From Seminavis robusta (taxonomy: Eukaryota > Bacillariophyta > Bacillariophyceae > Naviculales > Naviculaceae), in assembly GCA_903772945.1 (NCBI GenBank), contig CAICTM010000241.1, forward strand, positions 1 through 64,000: a stretch of DNA of 64,000 bases, in the 5' to 3' direction. Below, one piece after another: positions 1 to 9,614 of the stretch; the stretch's first letter is position 1, and each line of letters begins with the position of its first letter. The notes under the pieces are model-generated. The model had not been told where the DNA came from. It did not search any database and saw only the letters and a program-made list of their open reading frames with translations. The position numbers and the translations under genes are program-made.

Positions 1-176
1 GGTAGCAGATGCGAAGTGTCTTCGTCTCCTGCTCCGCGTGCGCTATGGATGTTGCGCGCATTGTCTTTGTTTTCTTTGATGAGATTTTTGATGGAGGCTC
101 TGGTTGGTGCTCCAGTAATTTTGGTGAGGGTGCTGTGTATGAAGTCAGTGATGGGATCGTAGGATCGGATGCTCAT
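1..176 (-). CDS. Gag-like N-terminus, partial at the window edge
   Basis: An ATG at 176 opens a frame of 58 codons that continues past base 1. The visible peptide starts MSIRSYDPITDF and contains an IKNLIKENKDNARNIHS block typical of the N-terminal part of Gag in diatom copia elements. Gag would package the element RNA. The LTR and primer-site-like sequence lie directly upstream, which fits. Only the beginning is visible, so whether the gene is whole cannot be said. Confidence 0.4.
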   Translation of the reverse strand, partial: MSIRSYDPITDFIHSTLTKITGAPTRASIKNLIKENKDNARNIHSARGAGDEDTSHLL

Positions 177-269
177 GGTGAGTTTTGTTGATGTAGATCG
201 AAGCGGTTGCCGGGTGTTGTTTTTGAGGATTGCTTTCTAACTATTGAAGTCAATGGCTCTGTTGATAAC

Positions 270-654
270 TGAAGGTTAGAAACAATTATGGGAGCCATTG
301 CTGAGCAGGGAATGTCCCCCAATAGCTGTTATAGCTGTTGGAGGCTCTGCTGGATCTACATCTAATTGTGGTTCCTGCAAGCCAGGGGACCATCTAACAG
401 TCTTGGTGTGGAGTTCTGAGTCACAGTTGGCGTGTGACTTCAATAGGGACTTCCCGAACTGGTACTCTTTCTAAGTACTTATTGTTACAAACTGTCAATA
501 GTAACTCAATAGTTATGGGTCTAGTGTCTTTTAATGCCGGCCTTTTCCATGAGCCACGACCAATAAGTTTGACAGCTGTTGTCACTTGTCAGAGATCTAT
601 GCAGCATCGCTGATGCATTCTTCCTTCTTCTGTTTCGGCCCCGATCCTCTAACA
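270..654 (-). repeat. Putative LTR, about 385 bp
   Basis: On the plus strand it runs from TGAAGGTTAGA to TCTAACA, so in element orientation it starts TGTTAGA and ends TCTAACCTTCA, giving TG...CA ends with a short imperfect inverted repeat. The next inward sequence in element orientation is GTTATCAACAGAGCC, similar to the initiator-tRNA primer sites of copia elements. The second LTR is outside the window, so the ends are inferred from one copy only. Confidence 0.35.
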
Positions 655-1415
655 ACTTGCTTGCCGTGGATTAGTGGTCGTGCAGCTGTCGAATTAAGAG
701 TACTGAGTAAAGTACAGTAATTATTTAAAAGGATTCATGGAATTATGTTGTCACTCACACGCACGAAATTAGTATAGGTAAGCCTGTACAGATTGCTTGG
801 GGTTCTCTGTCCCTCATTACGCTTCCACACAAACTGGTCAGAAGTTCCCGTGAGGTGGTCGGATGTACGGTACCGACCGGGTAGATGCCGCTGTACGCTG
901 TACGCCACGGTAGATCCAAAGGACAAGCTTAATTAAAAAGCTACTCGAGTAAGGGAGAGGGCAGACCAATGTTTTTTCCTGATGCAAGCCTTGCTAAATA
1001 ATTCACAAAACAGTCACTTTTTCCACATTCCAGTTGAAAACCCCTATAATTGTTACTCCAGTAATATTACTCCAGATGACCCTAAGTACCCAGTCCCGGT
1101 ACCCCAATCCTCTATGTCCAGCCAGTGCCAGATAGTATTTCTCCCCAGAGAAAGCAACAGAAATTACATAAGAAAAGATAAAATCCGGCCGAAGAAGCAA
1201 AGCGCCCAATAACACCCAGAGTCACATTCGGACCACAGCAATGTTACTCTCACCTACACCTAAAATCCATAGTACTCTAAGTACCGAAGAGCATTGTTAC
1301 TCGAAACTCCCGCCTTAACTCTGTAGCTTTTTCAGCCAGCGTGGAAGAAGGCATCAACGGCTTTCGCTCACAAAATCAATCTCTGTTCTGTTAACTCAAG
1401 TCTGTTAACTCGACA
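655..1415. other. Intergenic, no gene seen
   Basis: Lies between the LTR and the recombinase gene. Short open frames on both strands (for example 735-926 minus) have no recognisable pattern. The left boundary of the Crypton-like element probably falls in here but I cannot place it, because Cryptons lack terminal inverted repeats. Confidence 0.5.
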
Positions 1416-3533
1416 ATGGCGGTCGGAGCTACTGAAGACTCTGGATGGGTCTATCCATACAAGAAGGTTCATCAGACCACCATGGTGGGGTTCATGTCTC
1501 ATTTGAACGGCGAAGTCTATCCAAAGAACAAGGTTTTTAGCAAAGAATCATTGTCGGCAATCATTCCCTCCAATGTGAGAGCATACCTCAACTTTCGTGC
1601 CTATGGAAAAGACAATCCTGGAGAGGGCGACTTTCCTATCTACATGCGAGCTGGCTCTATCGAGAAACTCAAACAGAGCATCTCCTGGTACATGATTAAC
1701 AAGTGTGTTCCTTGGATTGATGGTCGTGGAGGCAATCCAACACGGCATGTGTCTTTGAATGAGCTGGTTAAGAAAATCGAACGCCATGAGGCAAGAGATG
1801 AGGGCAAAGACGCAAACGACAAGAGAGCATACAACAACAATGAGTTTTACAAGCTACTGGAGTTGTTGCGACGCAAGAAGGATTTCAACCATCGGTTCAA
1901 GTATTCCATGATGTCGCTGTGGAGCTACCACCTCATTCATCGGCTTGATGACACCTGCCATTTCAAGGTTGACGCTCCACAGGGATGTGTCGAGTACCCC
2001 TTCGCTATCTACACAAAGACGAGGTATTCCAAGAACGTCCGGAGCATGAGAGACTGTCCAGATCAAATTATTCTTGGAGCTGATGATTGGAAGGTTTGTC
2101 CGCAGGTCAACTTGGCTATCTACATGGACGAATGGCTGAACCGCAATCCACATGCAGTCCACCTCTTCACTGATAATGATGATGCCGAGAAAGGCCCAGC
2201 GAATTTGAACCAGCAGTTTGCCAACCGGATTAAGAGAGTTGTCTGGGATGACGCTGAATTCAAGGCACTAGAAGACCAAGTCGGATGCAAGAAAGGAGTT
2301 GGCACTCATAGCATGCGCAAATTTGCATCAACCAAGGCTTCCAGGAAAGGAGCCAATACTAGCCAAGTGGAGTATCGAGGACGTTGGGTTGGAGACAAAT
2401 CAGGACGAGTGGTGGCTCTACGGTACATTGACAAGACTGACAACTATGCTGATGCCTTTGTTGCTTCCTTGTTGTGCGATGGTGGTCCCATCAAATATGA
2501 GGCCCGCATGAACATCACTGATCAGTTTCTACATGAGCATGTTGTCAGTCATATCAAGAAGAGGACCGACGACCTCAGGCTACTTCGAGTGCTTGGTCTA
2601 GCCAAGCTTTGGGCTGTCTTTGATGTTGATGCTTGCAAGCTTCTACCAGAGGACGAACGAGAGTACATTATTACTATGTTCAAATCAACCTATGGCAACA
2701 ACACTGAAACGAATCCGGTCAAGAAAGTGCCACTCGAAATCTTCAACGTGGATGGCGAACTCGACATCAGAGCCAGAGTTAACAGCAACAACGGCAATGG
2801 TGGAGCAGCAGCGGCAGCTCCAGCCGGTCCACGCGCACCAGTGACACATGGAGGACCAACCAACAATCAGGTCATTGCGTACTTGAAGTGCGTGGAACAA
2901 ACAATGCAGAACAATTTCCTACAGCTGCAAGCCAGAGAGGAAGCCCAGCGAGCGTGGCTACAGCAACAAGTCAACAAGCTGTTGGTTAACCAGAGACGAT
3001 TTGGTGCTACCCTTCCACAAGCCTTCAGCCGACAAGATCCAATTCAGAACGCAGCAAGAAGAGCTGATGCTGATCGGCGAAATGAACAACAACAACAACA
3101 ACAAGGGCGACAAGGGGAGATCATTGTTCACACCCATGAGCTCTTGGTTGGCGATGATCCCACTGCAAGGCTCTGCAATCGTCCAAGGTCTCTGAATGAA
3201 CTCTGGACCGAATGGACTCATGGCATTGGCAACAATAAACCAGCCAGCCAGTTTACCATGGCTGAACGCAACAACAAAGCAGCCAACATCAAGCAGACCT
3301 ACTACAGGAGACGTGCTGTTTGGAGGGTCCAAGACTATTTAATTACTCGCTGCAACTACACCCACCATGAGGCCAACTCGAAGATCCAGTCCTGCTACAA
3401 CAGCACTCTCGTCAGCAAGATCAATGACTTGATTCAGAAGGACAGTCGAGTGGCTACTTATCCAGTGATTGGAAAGACTCCACGCAACAAAGAGTTTCAC
3501 ATCAATCCAGCCCTTCATGACCAAGAGCGGTAG
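1416..3533 (+). CDS. Crypton-type tyrosine recombinase with C-terminal GCR1_C-like domain
   Basis: A 705-aa uninterrupted protein. Tyrosine recombinases of Crypton DNA transposons cut and rejoin DNA through a covalent tyrosine link. The middle part (about 160-345) shows the catalytic layout: an arginine in LIHRLDD (R176), a basic strand YTKTRYSK (about 200-206), an HSMR box (H298, R301), a tryptophan in GRWVGDK (W324) and the likely nucleophile in LRYID (Y337). Residues about 590-660 (SLNELWTEWTHG, then RRRAVW) match the GCR1_C DNA-binding domain found at the C-terminus of many Cryptons. Between them are a helical segment rich in Q and E (about 490-530) and a poly-Q stretch. The ATG at 1416 is the first in frame after a long non-coding stretch. 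A domesticated host copy is the alternative. Confidence 0.8.
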   Translation: MAVGATEDSGWVYPYKKVHQTTMVGFMSHLNGEVYPKNKVFSKESLSAIIPSNVRAYLNFRAYGKDNPGEGDFPIYMRAGSIEKLKQSISWYMINKCVPWIDGRGGNPTRHVSLNELVKKIERHEARDEGKDANDKRAYNNNEFYKLLELLRRKKDFNHRFKYSMMSLWSYHLIHRLDDTCHFKVDAPQGCVEYPFAIYTKTRYSKNVRSMRDCPDQIILGADDWKVCPQVNLAIYMDEWLNRNPHAVHLFTDNDDAEKGPANLNQQFANRIKRVVWDDAEFKALEDQVGCKKGVGTHSMRKFASTKASRKGANTSQVEYRGRWVGDKSGRVVALRYIDKTDNYADAFVASLLCDGGPIKYEARMNITDQFLHEHVVSHIKKRTDDLRLLRVLGLAKLWAVFDVDACKLLPEDEREYIITMFKSTYGNNTETNPVKKVPLEIFNVDGELDIRARVNSNNGNGGAAAAAPAGPRAPVTHGGPTNNQVIAYLKCVEQTMQNNFLQLQAREEAQRAWLQQQVNKLLVNQRRFGATLPQAFSRQDPIQNAARRADADRRNEQQQQQQGRQGEIIVHTHELLVGDDPTARLCNRPRSLNELWTEWTHGIGNNKPASQFTMAERNNKAANIKQTYYRRRAVWRVQDYLITRCNYTHHEANSKIQSCYNSTLVSKINDLIQKDSRVATYPVIGKTPRNKEFHINPALHDQER

Positions 3534-3694
3534 TTGTTCTTTGACTTGGCCAGTTTTCGCTTTTCTTGTTGTTGGTTGGTGTCAACCAGTGAAACCTCTG
3601 CCGGCTCACTGAAACAATGAAGAGTTAGAGCCAACCGGAAGCCCAAGATCCACAGAAGACCGAGCATGTAAGTACATCTTCCTCTCCTGTAGAG

Positions 3695-4105
3695 ATGGTA
3701 CCGGCCCTACAGAGTAACACTGACAGTGACCTCTTTTCACGTCTTCTCCTGAAGAATCATACCGGTAGCACCGCACAACACGAACATAGCACCGCACAAC
3801 ACGAACATAGCACCGCACAAAACACCAACAACATGAAGGCACCTACACCACCATCCAACAACCTTCATCAATGTCTCAGAGGAGTCAATGGCGTCACTAT
3901 CGGAAGCAGCCAAGAGGTGCAGGAGACTTGTGGTGGTAATGACACAGCAAGGTCCATGCGCCGCATTTCCTCTATCCTTCGGGATGCTTTGGACATTATT
4001 GATCAGGACTCTGCGTTTTTGTCCCTTACCAACCATGACAGCGGGCCTAGGGGCGGAAACAACAATACCAATAACAACAACAACCCAGATTTCCCTACAA
4101 ACTGA
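3695..4105 (+). CDS. Hypothetical Asn-rich small protein, possibly a second Crypton gene
   Basis: A 136-aa open frame starting 161 bp after the recombinase stop. It has a twice-repeated HEHSTAQ peptide encoded by a 21-bp tandem repeat, a central helical segment (RRISSILRDALDIIDQDSAFLSL) and an Asn-rich tail. I do not recognise a family. Its position and strand make it a possible accessory frame of the recombinase-bearing element, but this is inference, and the 3' boundary of that element is unknown. It could equally be a chance frame in low-complexity DNA. Confidence 0.3.
   Translation: MVPALQSNTDSDLFSRLLLKNHTGSTAQHEHSTAQHEHSTAQNTNNMKAPTPPSNNLHQCLRGVNGVTIGSSQEVQETCGGNDTARSMRRISSILRDALDIIDQDSAFLSLTNHDSGPRGGNNNTNNNNNPDFPTN
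3767..3828 (+). repeat. 21-bp tandem repeat, about three copies
   Basis: The unit AGCACCGCACAACACGAACAT starts at 3767, 3788 and 3809; the third copy is incomplete and slightly changed. It lies inside the small Asn-rich frame and encodes the repeated HEHSTAQ peptide. Confidence 0.8.
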
Positions 4106-4611
4106 CTTGGCAGGGAGAGATGACGGGATGAGTCGAGTGAGGATGGATGAGAAGAATGCAAAACGTTATCAATGAATCTATGCCTCTATGCCCCCATCAG
4201 CCGTCAACCAGAAAGAGACAATAGTCTACAGTATCCTAACTACATTTCCCATGCGTCCATTTACTGAAAGGGCTACAACAGACACTCAAAATTTACTCTA
4301 ATAGATAGCGAACAGTTTTACATTTTACGAAATCAGTCTTTACTTGATCTAGCTATACTGTAGCAAGCTAGTTGGCAATCTGAGACTCACCCAGCCAAAT
4401 GAACCTACTTCTAGTAGCCGCCGCTGCACAAAGGCAACACTGGAGCCGCGTACCAGTTTGAGGAGGGCGCCGCCGCAATGCCGTAGAGATATCATATCGT
4501 TTGGTCATCCAGACGAACCGCCATTGGATGTCTTACGGTCTTACGGTCATACGATAACCAAAAGTGACTCAACTAGCTAGACTATGTACCATCGAGTGAA
4601 TTTCAGAGACA
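4106..4611. other. Intergenic, no gene seen
   Basis: No convincing coding frame. A short repeated ACGGTCTTACGGTCATACG stretch lies near 4535-4555. Ends at the left inverted repeat of the element at 4612. Confidence 0.4.
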
Positions 4612-4931
4612 GGGGGGTGCCTCAAATCAATCTTGTTTGTCTGAATATATCCCCAACCACCTGCATGTGGTACCCATTTGATGCAAACAGGTGGTGAACA
4701 GTGGTCAAAAGCGGTAAGGAGTGGTTAAGGCTAATACAAGCGGTAAAATGGTGAGCAGGCGGTGAACAGGCGGTAAACAGGCGGTAAAGCAGACGGTTGA
4801 AGGCGTTGGGAGGCGGTCGAAAGTGGTTAAAGATGGCTAAACTTGGTCGGAGACGGTACCAAATCGCCAAACTGTCAGAAAGGTGGGGTAAGAAAGGAAG
4901 AGGCAAAACCAGTTGGTTTGAGGCACCCCCC
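4612..4931. mobile_element. 320-bp MITE-like element with about 18-bp terminal inverted repeats
   Basis: The left end reads GGGGGGTGCCTCAAATCAA and the right end is its inverted copy with one mismatch (TTGGTTTGAGGCACCCCCC). The inside carries many loosely repeated GGTGAACAGGCGGTAAA-type units (about 4690-4830) and no coding frame. No clean target duplication is visible; a TTTCA word on both sides (4601-4605 and 4934-4938) is a weak candidate. The superfamily is not assignable by eye. Confidence 0.55.
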
Positions 4932-5219
4932 AGCTTTCATACGGTACCAGTTCGACGCGCACGAACATTAGATCTACGAAGGATAATCGGACACGAACGC
5001 TTCTACGGTATCTATAGCAGTCCAGCGAGCTAGCTAGCTAGCTGGGTCTAGCAGTCTTAGTCTTCGTCGGAAGGCAGCTGTGATCTATGATCGGAGGAAT
5101 TTTGCACGAGCTGTTTGTATGAACCCAGTCTCCACGTTTCGCCTCCTCTCCCCGCCTGTCCTGGTGCCTAAAGGAACTGCAGGATGCACAGACTCAGTAG
5201 ACAACTATGCCAATAGTAA
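4932..5219. other. Intergenic with TAGCTAGC run
   Basis: Contains AGCTAGCTAGCTAGCTGG near 5027-5044 and is otherwise featureless. It probably includes the 3' untranslated region of the LRR gene that ends at 5220. Confidence 0.4.
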
Positions 5220-7549
5220 TTAGCTACCGGTAGAGTTGCATTCCCCACATGCATCGCATCCACAAAGATCATTTGAAGAGCAGGTGAAGTTCACTTTTTC
5301 CACATCATAGCAGGCAGTCCAAAGTCCAAAGTAAACATTGCAGGTGTAGGACATGTCCCAAATACTACCGCAGAGATCGTGGGGAATGGAGCCGGTGAGA
5401 GAGGTGTTTGATATTGTTAGCATCTCCAACCCAGCCATGTCCGACAAGGTTTCAGGGATGCTGCCAGCCAGATTGGTTTCATGAAGAAACAGTTCAGTCA
5501 CATTGTTCAAGAGCCCTAGCTCTGACGGAATACTGCCAGAAAACTCATTGTGATTGAGCCACATGAGCTCCAGGGAAGTCAGAAGGCCTAGCTGTGATGG
5601 CAGTGGCCCTTGCAGATTGTTGTTGTTTATCTTGAAGTAATTCAGTTGTCCCCAGCTCTCAAAGACTGAGCCTGGAAGTGTTCCAGTAAAGCCATTGCCA
5701 TTCATCCAAGCCATCGTCAAATCTGTGTGCAGCACACCAACAGTGAGCGTTATCTAGGTGCTTGTTGAAGTCAACGCAGACAGCCCAGTGGCAAACTTAC
5801 TAGGAAAAAGACCAAACTCTGTCGCGATGGTGCCTGTAAGGGCGTTGTCGTCAATATCTATTCTCCACTGATCAGTCATCCTTGTTAGTGTCGCGAAAGA
5901 AGAACCGAGTATGCAAACAGTTTAACAACGCTGCTTACCATGTTGGTCAAAAGGAACAGCTCACTGGGCAAGGATCCAGTAATGTGGCATTTCCAGAGGT
6001 TGAGCTTTGAAAGATGAGAAAGCAAACCAATTTCTGTTGGAATCGAACTATTGAATGAGATTTCGTGGACTGCAAACGACTCCAACTTTGTCATTTGGCC
6101 AATCTCAGGCAGGAGCATTCCACTGGTCAGGCCTTCGAGACCATTAACATAAAAGGTGACCATGTTTGTCAAGCTGTATAGCTCAGTTGGCAGTGTCCCG
6201 GATAGTTGACGGCATTCACCCACACTAAGCAGGCGGAGAGCCTCCATCTTGCCCAGTTCACTAGGGATTGATCCCGTGAATGGATTGTGACTCAATTCAA
6301 GTTCCTGAAGCAGGGAGAGCTTTCCAATCTCTGCGGGGATTTCGCCGGAATGGAGATTTCGGTCTGCATAGAACCTCAGGAGGTTTGTTAACAGACCAAT
6401 CTCAGATGGAATCGTACCATAAAGGTTTTCGTTGGATCCAACTTCCAGGTACCGCAACGAATTGCTCAAGAGAGAAAGCTCTGGTGGGAGTGTTCCTTCC
6501 AAGTTGTTTTCTGTGAAAACAAAGTATGCGTATTTTCCCTCAGCATTGCAGGCAGAGGCTATAAACGAAGGTCCTGAGCTTGTTTCAATAGTCCCTTCAT
6601 GCAGGAAAAAGTCCCGTTCACCACTGACGAGCTTCCTGACGTACCAGGAGCATTCATCCACTCCATAGCTGAGCCAGCCCTCCTGGAGGTTCCAGCCGTC
6701 CCCTCCAGTGCTGTAATAGATGGCAGCCAAAGCAAAACGTTGGAGAATTTTCCAGTGGGGATAAACTGTCCTGTTGGGGTCGTTCAAAACCCAATCATAG
6801 GCCATTGCTTGAGGAGAACTGGGATCTTCAAGGGCGGTGATTGTGACATCTGGGAGCCCATCCCATGTGTCGGCAAGAATTGTTGGAGCAGCAGTAGGAG
6901 ATTCTGTCTTGGGGGATACCTCATCCTGTGACGATTGTTCTTGCTTGTCATTGCCAAGGCCAAAACATAACCCCATCACAACGGCAAATACCACCAAGCA
7001 GCTTGCAGCAACAGCACAGAGACAGATTCTCTTTCTTCTTTCAATATTTCCGTCTTCTGAGGGCAACTCTAGCTGCACAGGGCTGACTAGCTGAGCAAGT
7101 ACTGGAGCAGCTCCGCTTTCACTGATTCGCATCGCTTCCGGCAGGATTTCGCTTGTGGCATTATCATGGAACCCGTTTTCATGTCTATTTCTGAGACTAC
7201 TAGAGAACAATGCAGTATGTGGTTGTGCTGTCAACGTCCTTCGCCCCCTTTCAATTCGCTGAGCCTCCATGTTTCTGACAGAGAAAATACCAGGCGCCGA
7301 CATACTGCGAAGCGTCGTGTTTCGTCTTGGCGCTGGCATTGGCATTGGCGCTGGCATGGGCATGGGCATTATACCGCTGAGGTTTTCTTCGGCGTTGTCT
7401 TCGACATGCTCCTCCGCAATGTCTTCGAGTATCGCTGGCTCGTGCTGATCCTGGCATGCCTGCAGCCATGATTCCTCGACTGCCGCAGCTTTCTTGTCGG
7501 CTAGCTGCTTCTCAGTGGACTCTTCCGTTGCAGAAGGTAGAAATCTCAT
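5220..7549 (-). CDS. LRR single-pass membrane protein A (three exons)
   Basis: Exons 7549-5939, 5867-5801 and 5722-5220 give a 726-aa protein; donors GTAAGC and GTAAGT, and both acceptor AGs, are visible and phases agree. The N-terminal ~170 residues are polar with a Met-Pro-Ala repeat, then RRKR and one membrane segment (about 175-199), then a cap with WNLQEGWLSYGVDECSWY, then about 11 LRRs of the GxIPxEIGLLxxL type, and a Cys-rich tail (CGCDACGEC). A long basic/acidic N-tail before the only membrane segment suggests N-in, LRRs outside. There is no kinase domain. Likely a surface recognition or adhesion protein of the diatom LRR family; the ligand is unknown. Closely related to the gene at 11952-14702. 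Confidence 0.85.
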
Positions 7550-9126
7550 ATTTGCTATCCAATGTATGAAAGATGATGCTGTAATAATGTCCTATGATGC
7601 CTTTGCAGAGGAATCGCCAAGGTAGTCTATCTAGACTAATGAGGACGATGGTGAGGAAAGTGGCCCAGCATCTCCCGTAGTAATCATGCATGTGAATTCC
7701 CGACTGAATGATTGTTTCGTTAGTACCACCAACTCTTGGATACAACCACCGACAGACATGGCGTCTAGACTTCCTAATTCCTTTGTTATTGTTAGTTTTG
7801 GAGGTTTGTTCTTCCAGTGCCTCCCGGTCACTTTTAAATAAATCTCGCGTTGAAGCAGACTCATCAACAGTTACTTATGGAAGCGTTATCCCTCGAGTAG
7901 AAAGAATGGGCTGCTAAGTAGCAATGTAGTCTTGGTGCGTCACGTCCTCCGCCAATATTTTCAGCCCGCTAGATAGTTACCGGTAGCCACAGTACAGTAC
8001 CCGTACCGGTACGTACTTCAGAAACGACAAGGGCGACACGGGCAGTTAATTCCCTCTCCAGCTACGATACTACAAAAGTGTACGATGGGACTATCCAGCT
8101 ATGCATACAGTCGTACCTACCGGTATGGTACGGTAAAGGTACCGGTACATGTACTGGTATCTGCTCCCTGACAAACCAGGAATACAACCGTGTACATGGA
8201 GTACCAGGCTCTACGTGTTACCCTGTCTTTCCCTTTGTTTTGGGTGTTTCTACCTTTCTCAACCTTGGAACCACCTGCTGGCTCACTGGAACATTGATAC
8301 TGGTATAAACGAAGGACGGAATCCTGCATACAAGGTCGAGCGGAATCTTTAAGTCGACGGAATCTTTAAAAATATCCAGAAAACGCAGAGAGGATCTTTC
8401 GCAGAAAGAAGAAGTGTGGCATTGCCGCATTGCCGCATTGCGGCATTGCCGTAAAGGCAAGGGGAAAAGCCACTACTAGCTAGCTACAGCTAGCTAGTAA
8501 AGCCACTAGCCTGAAAAAAGACCACATCCTACACGAATCTGTGTAGAATCAGTACTGGCAGTGGTAAAGTCACGAAAAACGCCAAGTCCTCGAAAAACAC
8601 AAAGTCCTGGAAAACGCAAAGTCAGAACAGAACAACAAAGAGGATATAAACAAGATAACAAAACACAACAAAGATAACCACAAAAAATTTCTTAACACAA
8701 AAAATTTGTTTTTGCTATGCCTACAGCAGGATCGCGCTGTAGGCTGGGGACCACCAAGGCAGCTCAACGCATACGGTACCGGTAGACTGTCACTGGACTC
8801 TACCTCATTGTGCTTAGTCCGAACCATAGTGCAAGAGTTGGACAACAGTCTGGGATTGGTGCTATCTAGCTAATGCACCGACCCGGAGCTGTTGGAACCC
8901 AAACACTGAATACCGGTAGCCAGGGTGGGTCGGGTGGTGGGTACCGGCATCTCGCGATTGGGCCCGTGATCAGCTTCTGCCTTTGGTTGGGTGCCTAGCT
9001 AGAGCAATGAGCGAAGACTGAGGTAACCCTGGCTACCTCTATCTGACAGTGTCGGCAGTCTAAGACAGGAGCATGAGTGAGTCCTCTATACATTGCTCTG
9101 CTTATTAGAGTCGAGTCAGGTGAGAT
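7550..9126. other. Intergenic rich in short palindromes
   Basis: No supported gene. Contains many ACCGGTAC/TACCGGTA words (for example 7978-8160), a GCCGCATTGCCGCATTGCGG run at about 8418-8445 and a TAGCTAGCTACAGCTAGCTAG stretch near 8478-8500. Confidence 0.4.
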
Positions 9127-9454
9127 GATGACGAAAACACAGAAAGCAGCTCATACACGTGTACCAAAGCCCCCTACCTTACCGAACGAAGCAACGGGCA
9201 AGTTCAATCGACCACTTCTATCAAGGAGCCAGCTATCACATTGCTGCCGGGACACTCCCATTGGCCAAGGACTCGACCCACGAAAGTTCTGATGACGAAA
9301 ACACAGAAAGCAGCTCATACACGTGTACCAAAGCCCCCTACCGTACCGAACGAAGCAATGGGCAAGTTCAATCGACCGCTTCTATCATGGAGCCAGCTAT
9401 CACATTGCTGCCGGGACACTCCCATTGGCCAAGGACTTGACCCACGAAAGTTCT
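9127..9454. repeat. 164-bp direct tandem duplication (two copies)
   Basis: The unit starts GATGACGAAAACACAGAAAG at 9127 and again at 9291, and a third short start (GGGACGAAAAC) follows at about 9455. The copies differ at only a handful of positions, so the duplication looks recent. It lies just 3' of the gene ending at 9615 and carries no clear coding signal. Confidence 0.85.
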
Positions 9455-9614
9455 TGGGACGAAAACGAAGCGAGGCACAAGGACACATACACAACAGCAT
9501 TGCTCTACGTGTACAACTCTACTCTACGTGTACAACTACGATGTACCACAACGATCTGGCGCAACATGCCTCACCGAGGGTTACGCGCTGCGGCGTTCAG
9601 TCCTCCTCGTTGCT

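Larger units (their letters stand above)
1..654 (-). mobile_element. One end of an LTR retrotransposon, Ty1/copia (CoDi-like), running off the window
   Basis: The element reads leftwards. Its parts, in element order, are a putative LTR at 654-270, a primer-binding-like stretch just inside it near 255-269, and the start of a Gag-like reading frame from 176 that runs past base 1. The family call rests on the Gag N-terminus, which has the spacing of diatom Ty1/copia elements (a short IK.L..E...NARN.HS block). The rest of the element is outside the window, so completeness and age cannot be judged. The bases next to the LTR are ACTTG (655-659); the matching target duplication would lie outside. 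Confidence 0.45.

Noticed and set aside
9-191. Plus-strand open frame of 60 codons
   Set aside because: It is antisense to the Gag-like frame on the minus strand, which has the recognisable pattern.
9127-9454. CRISPR-like array
   Set aside because: Only two long contiguous copies without spacers, in a eukaryotic genome.
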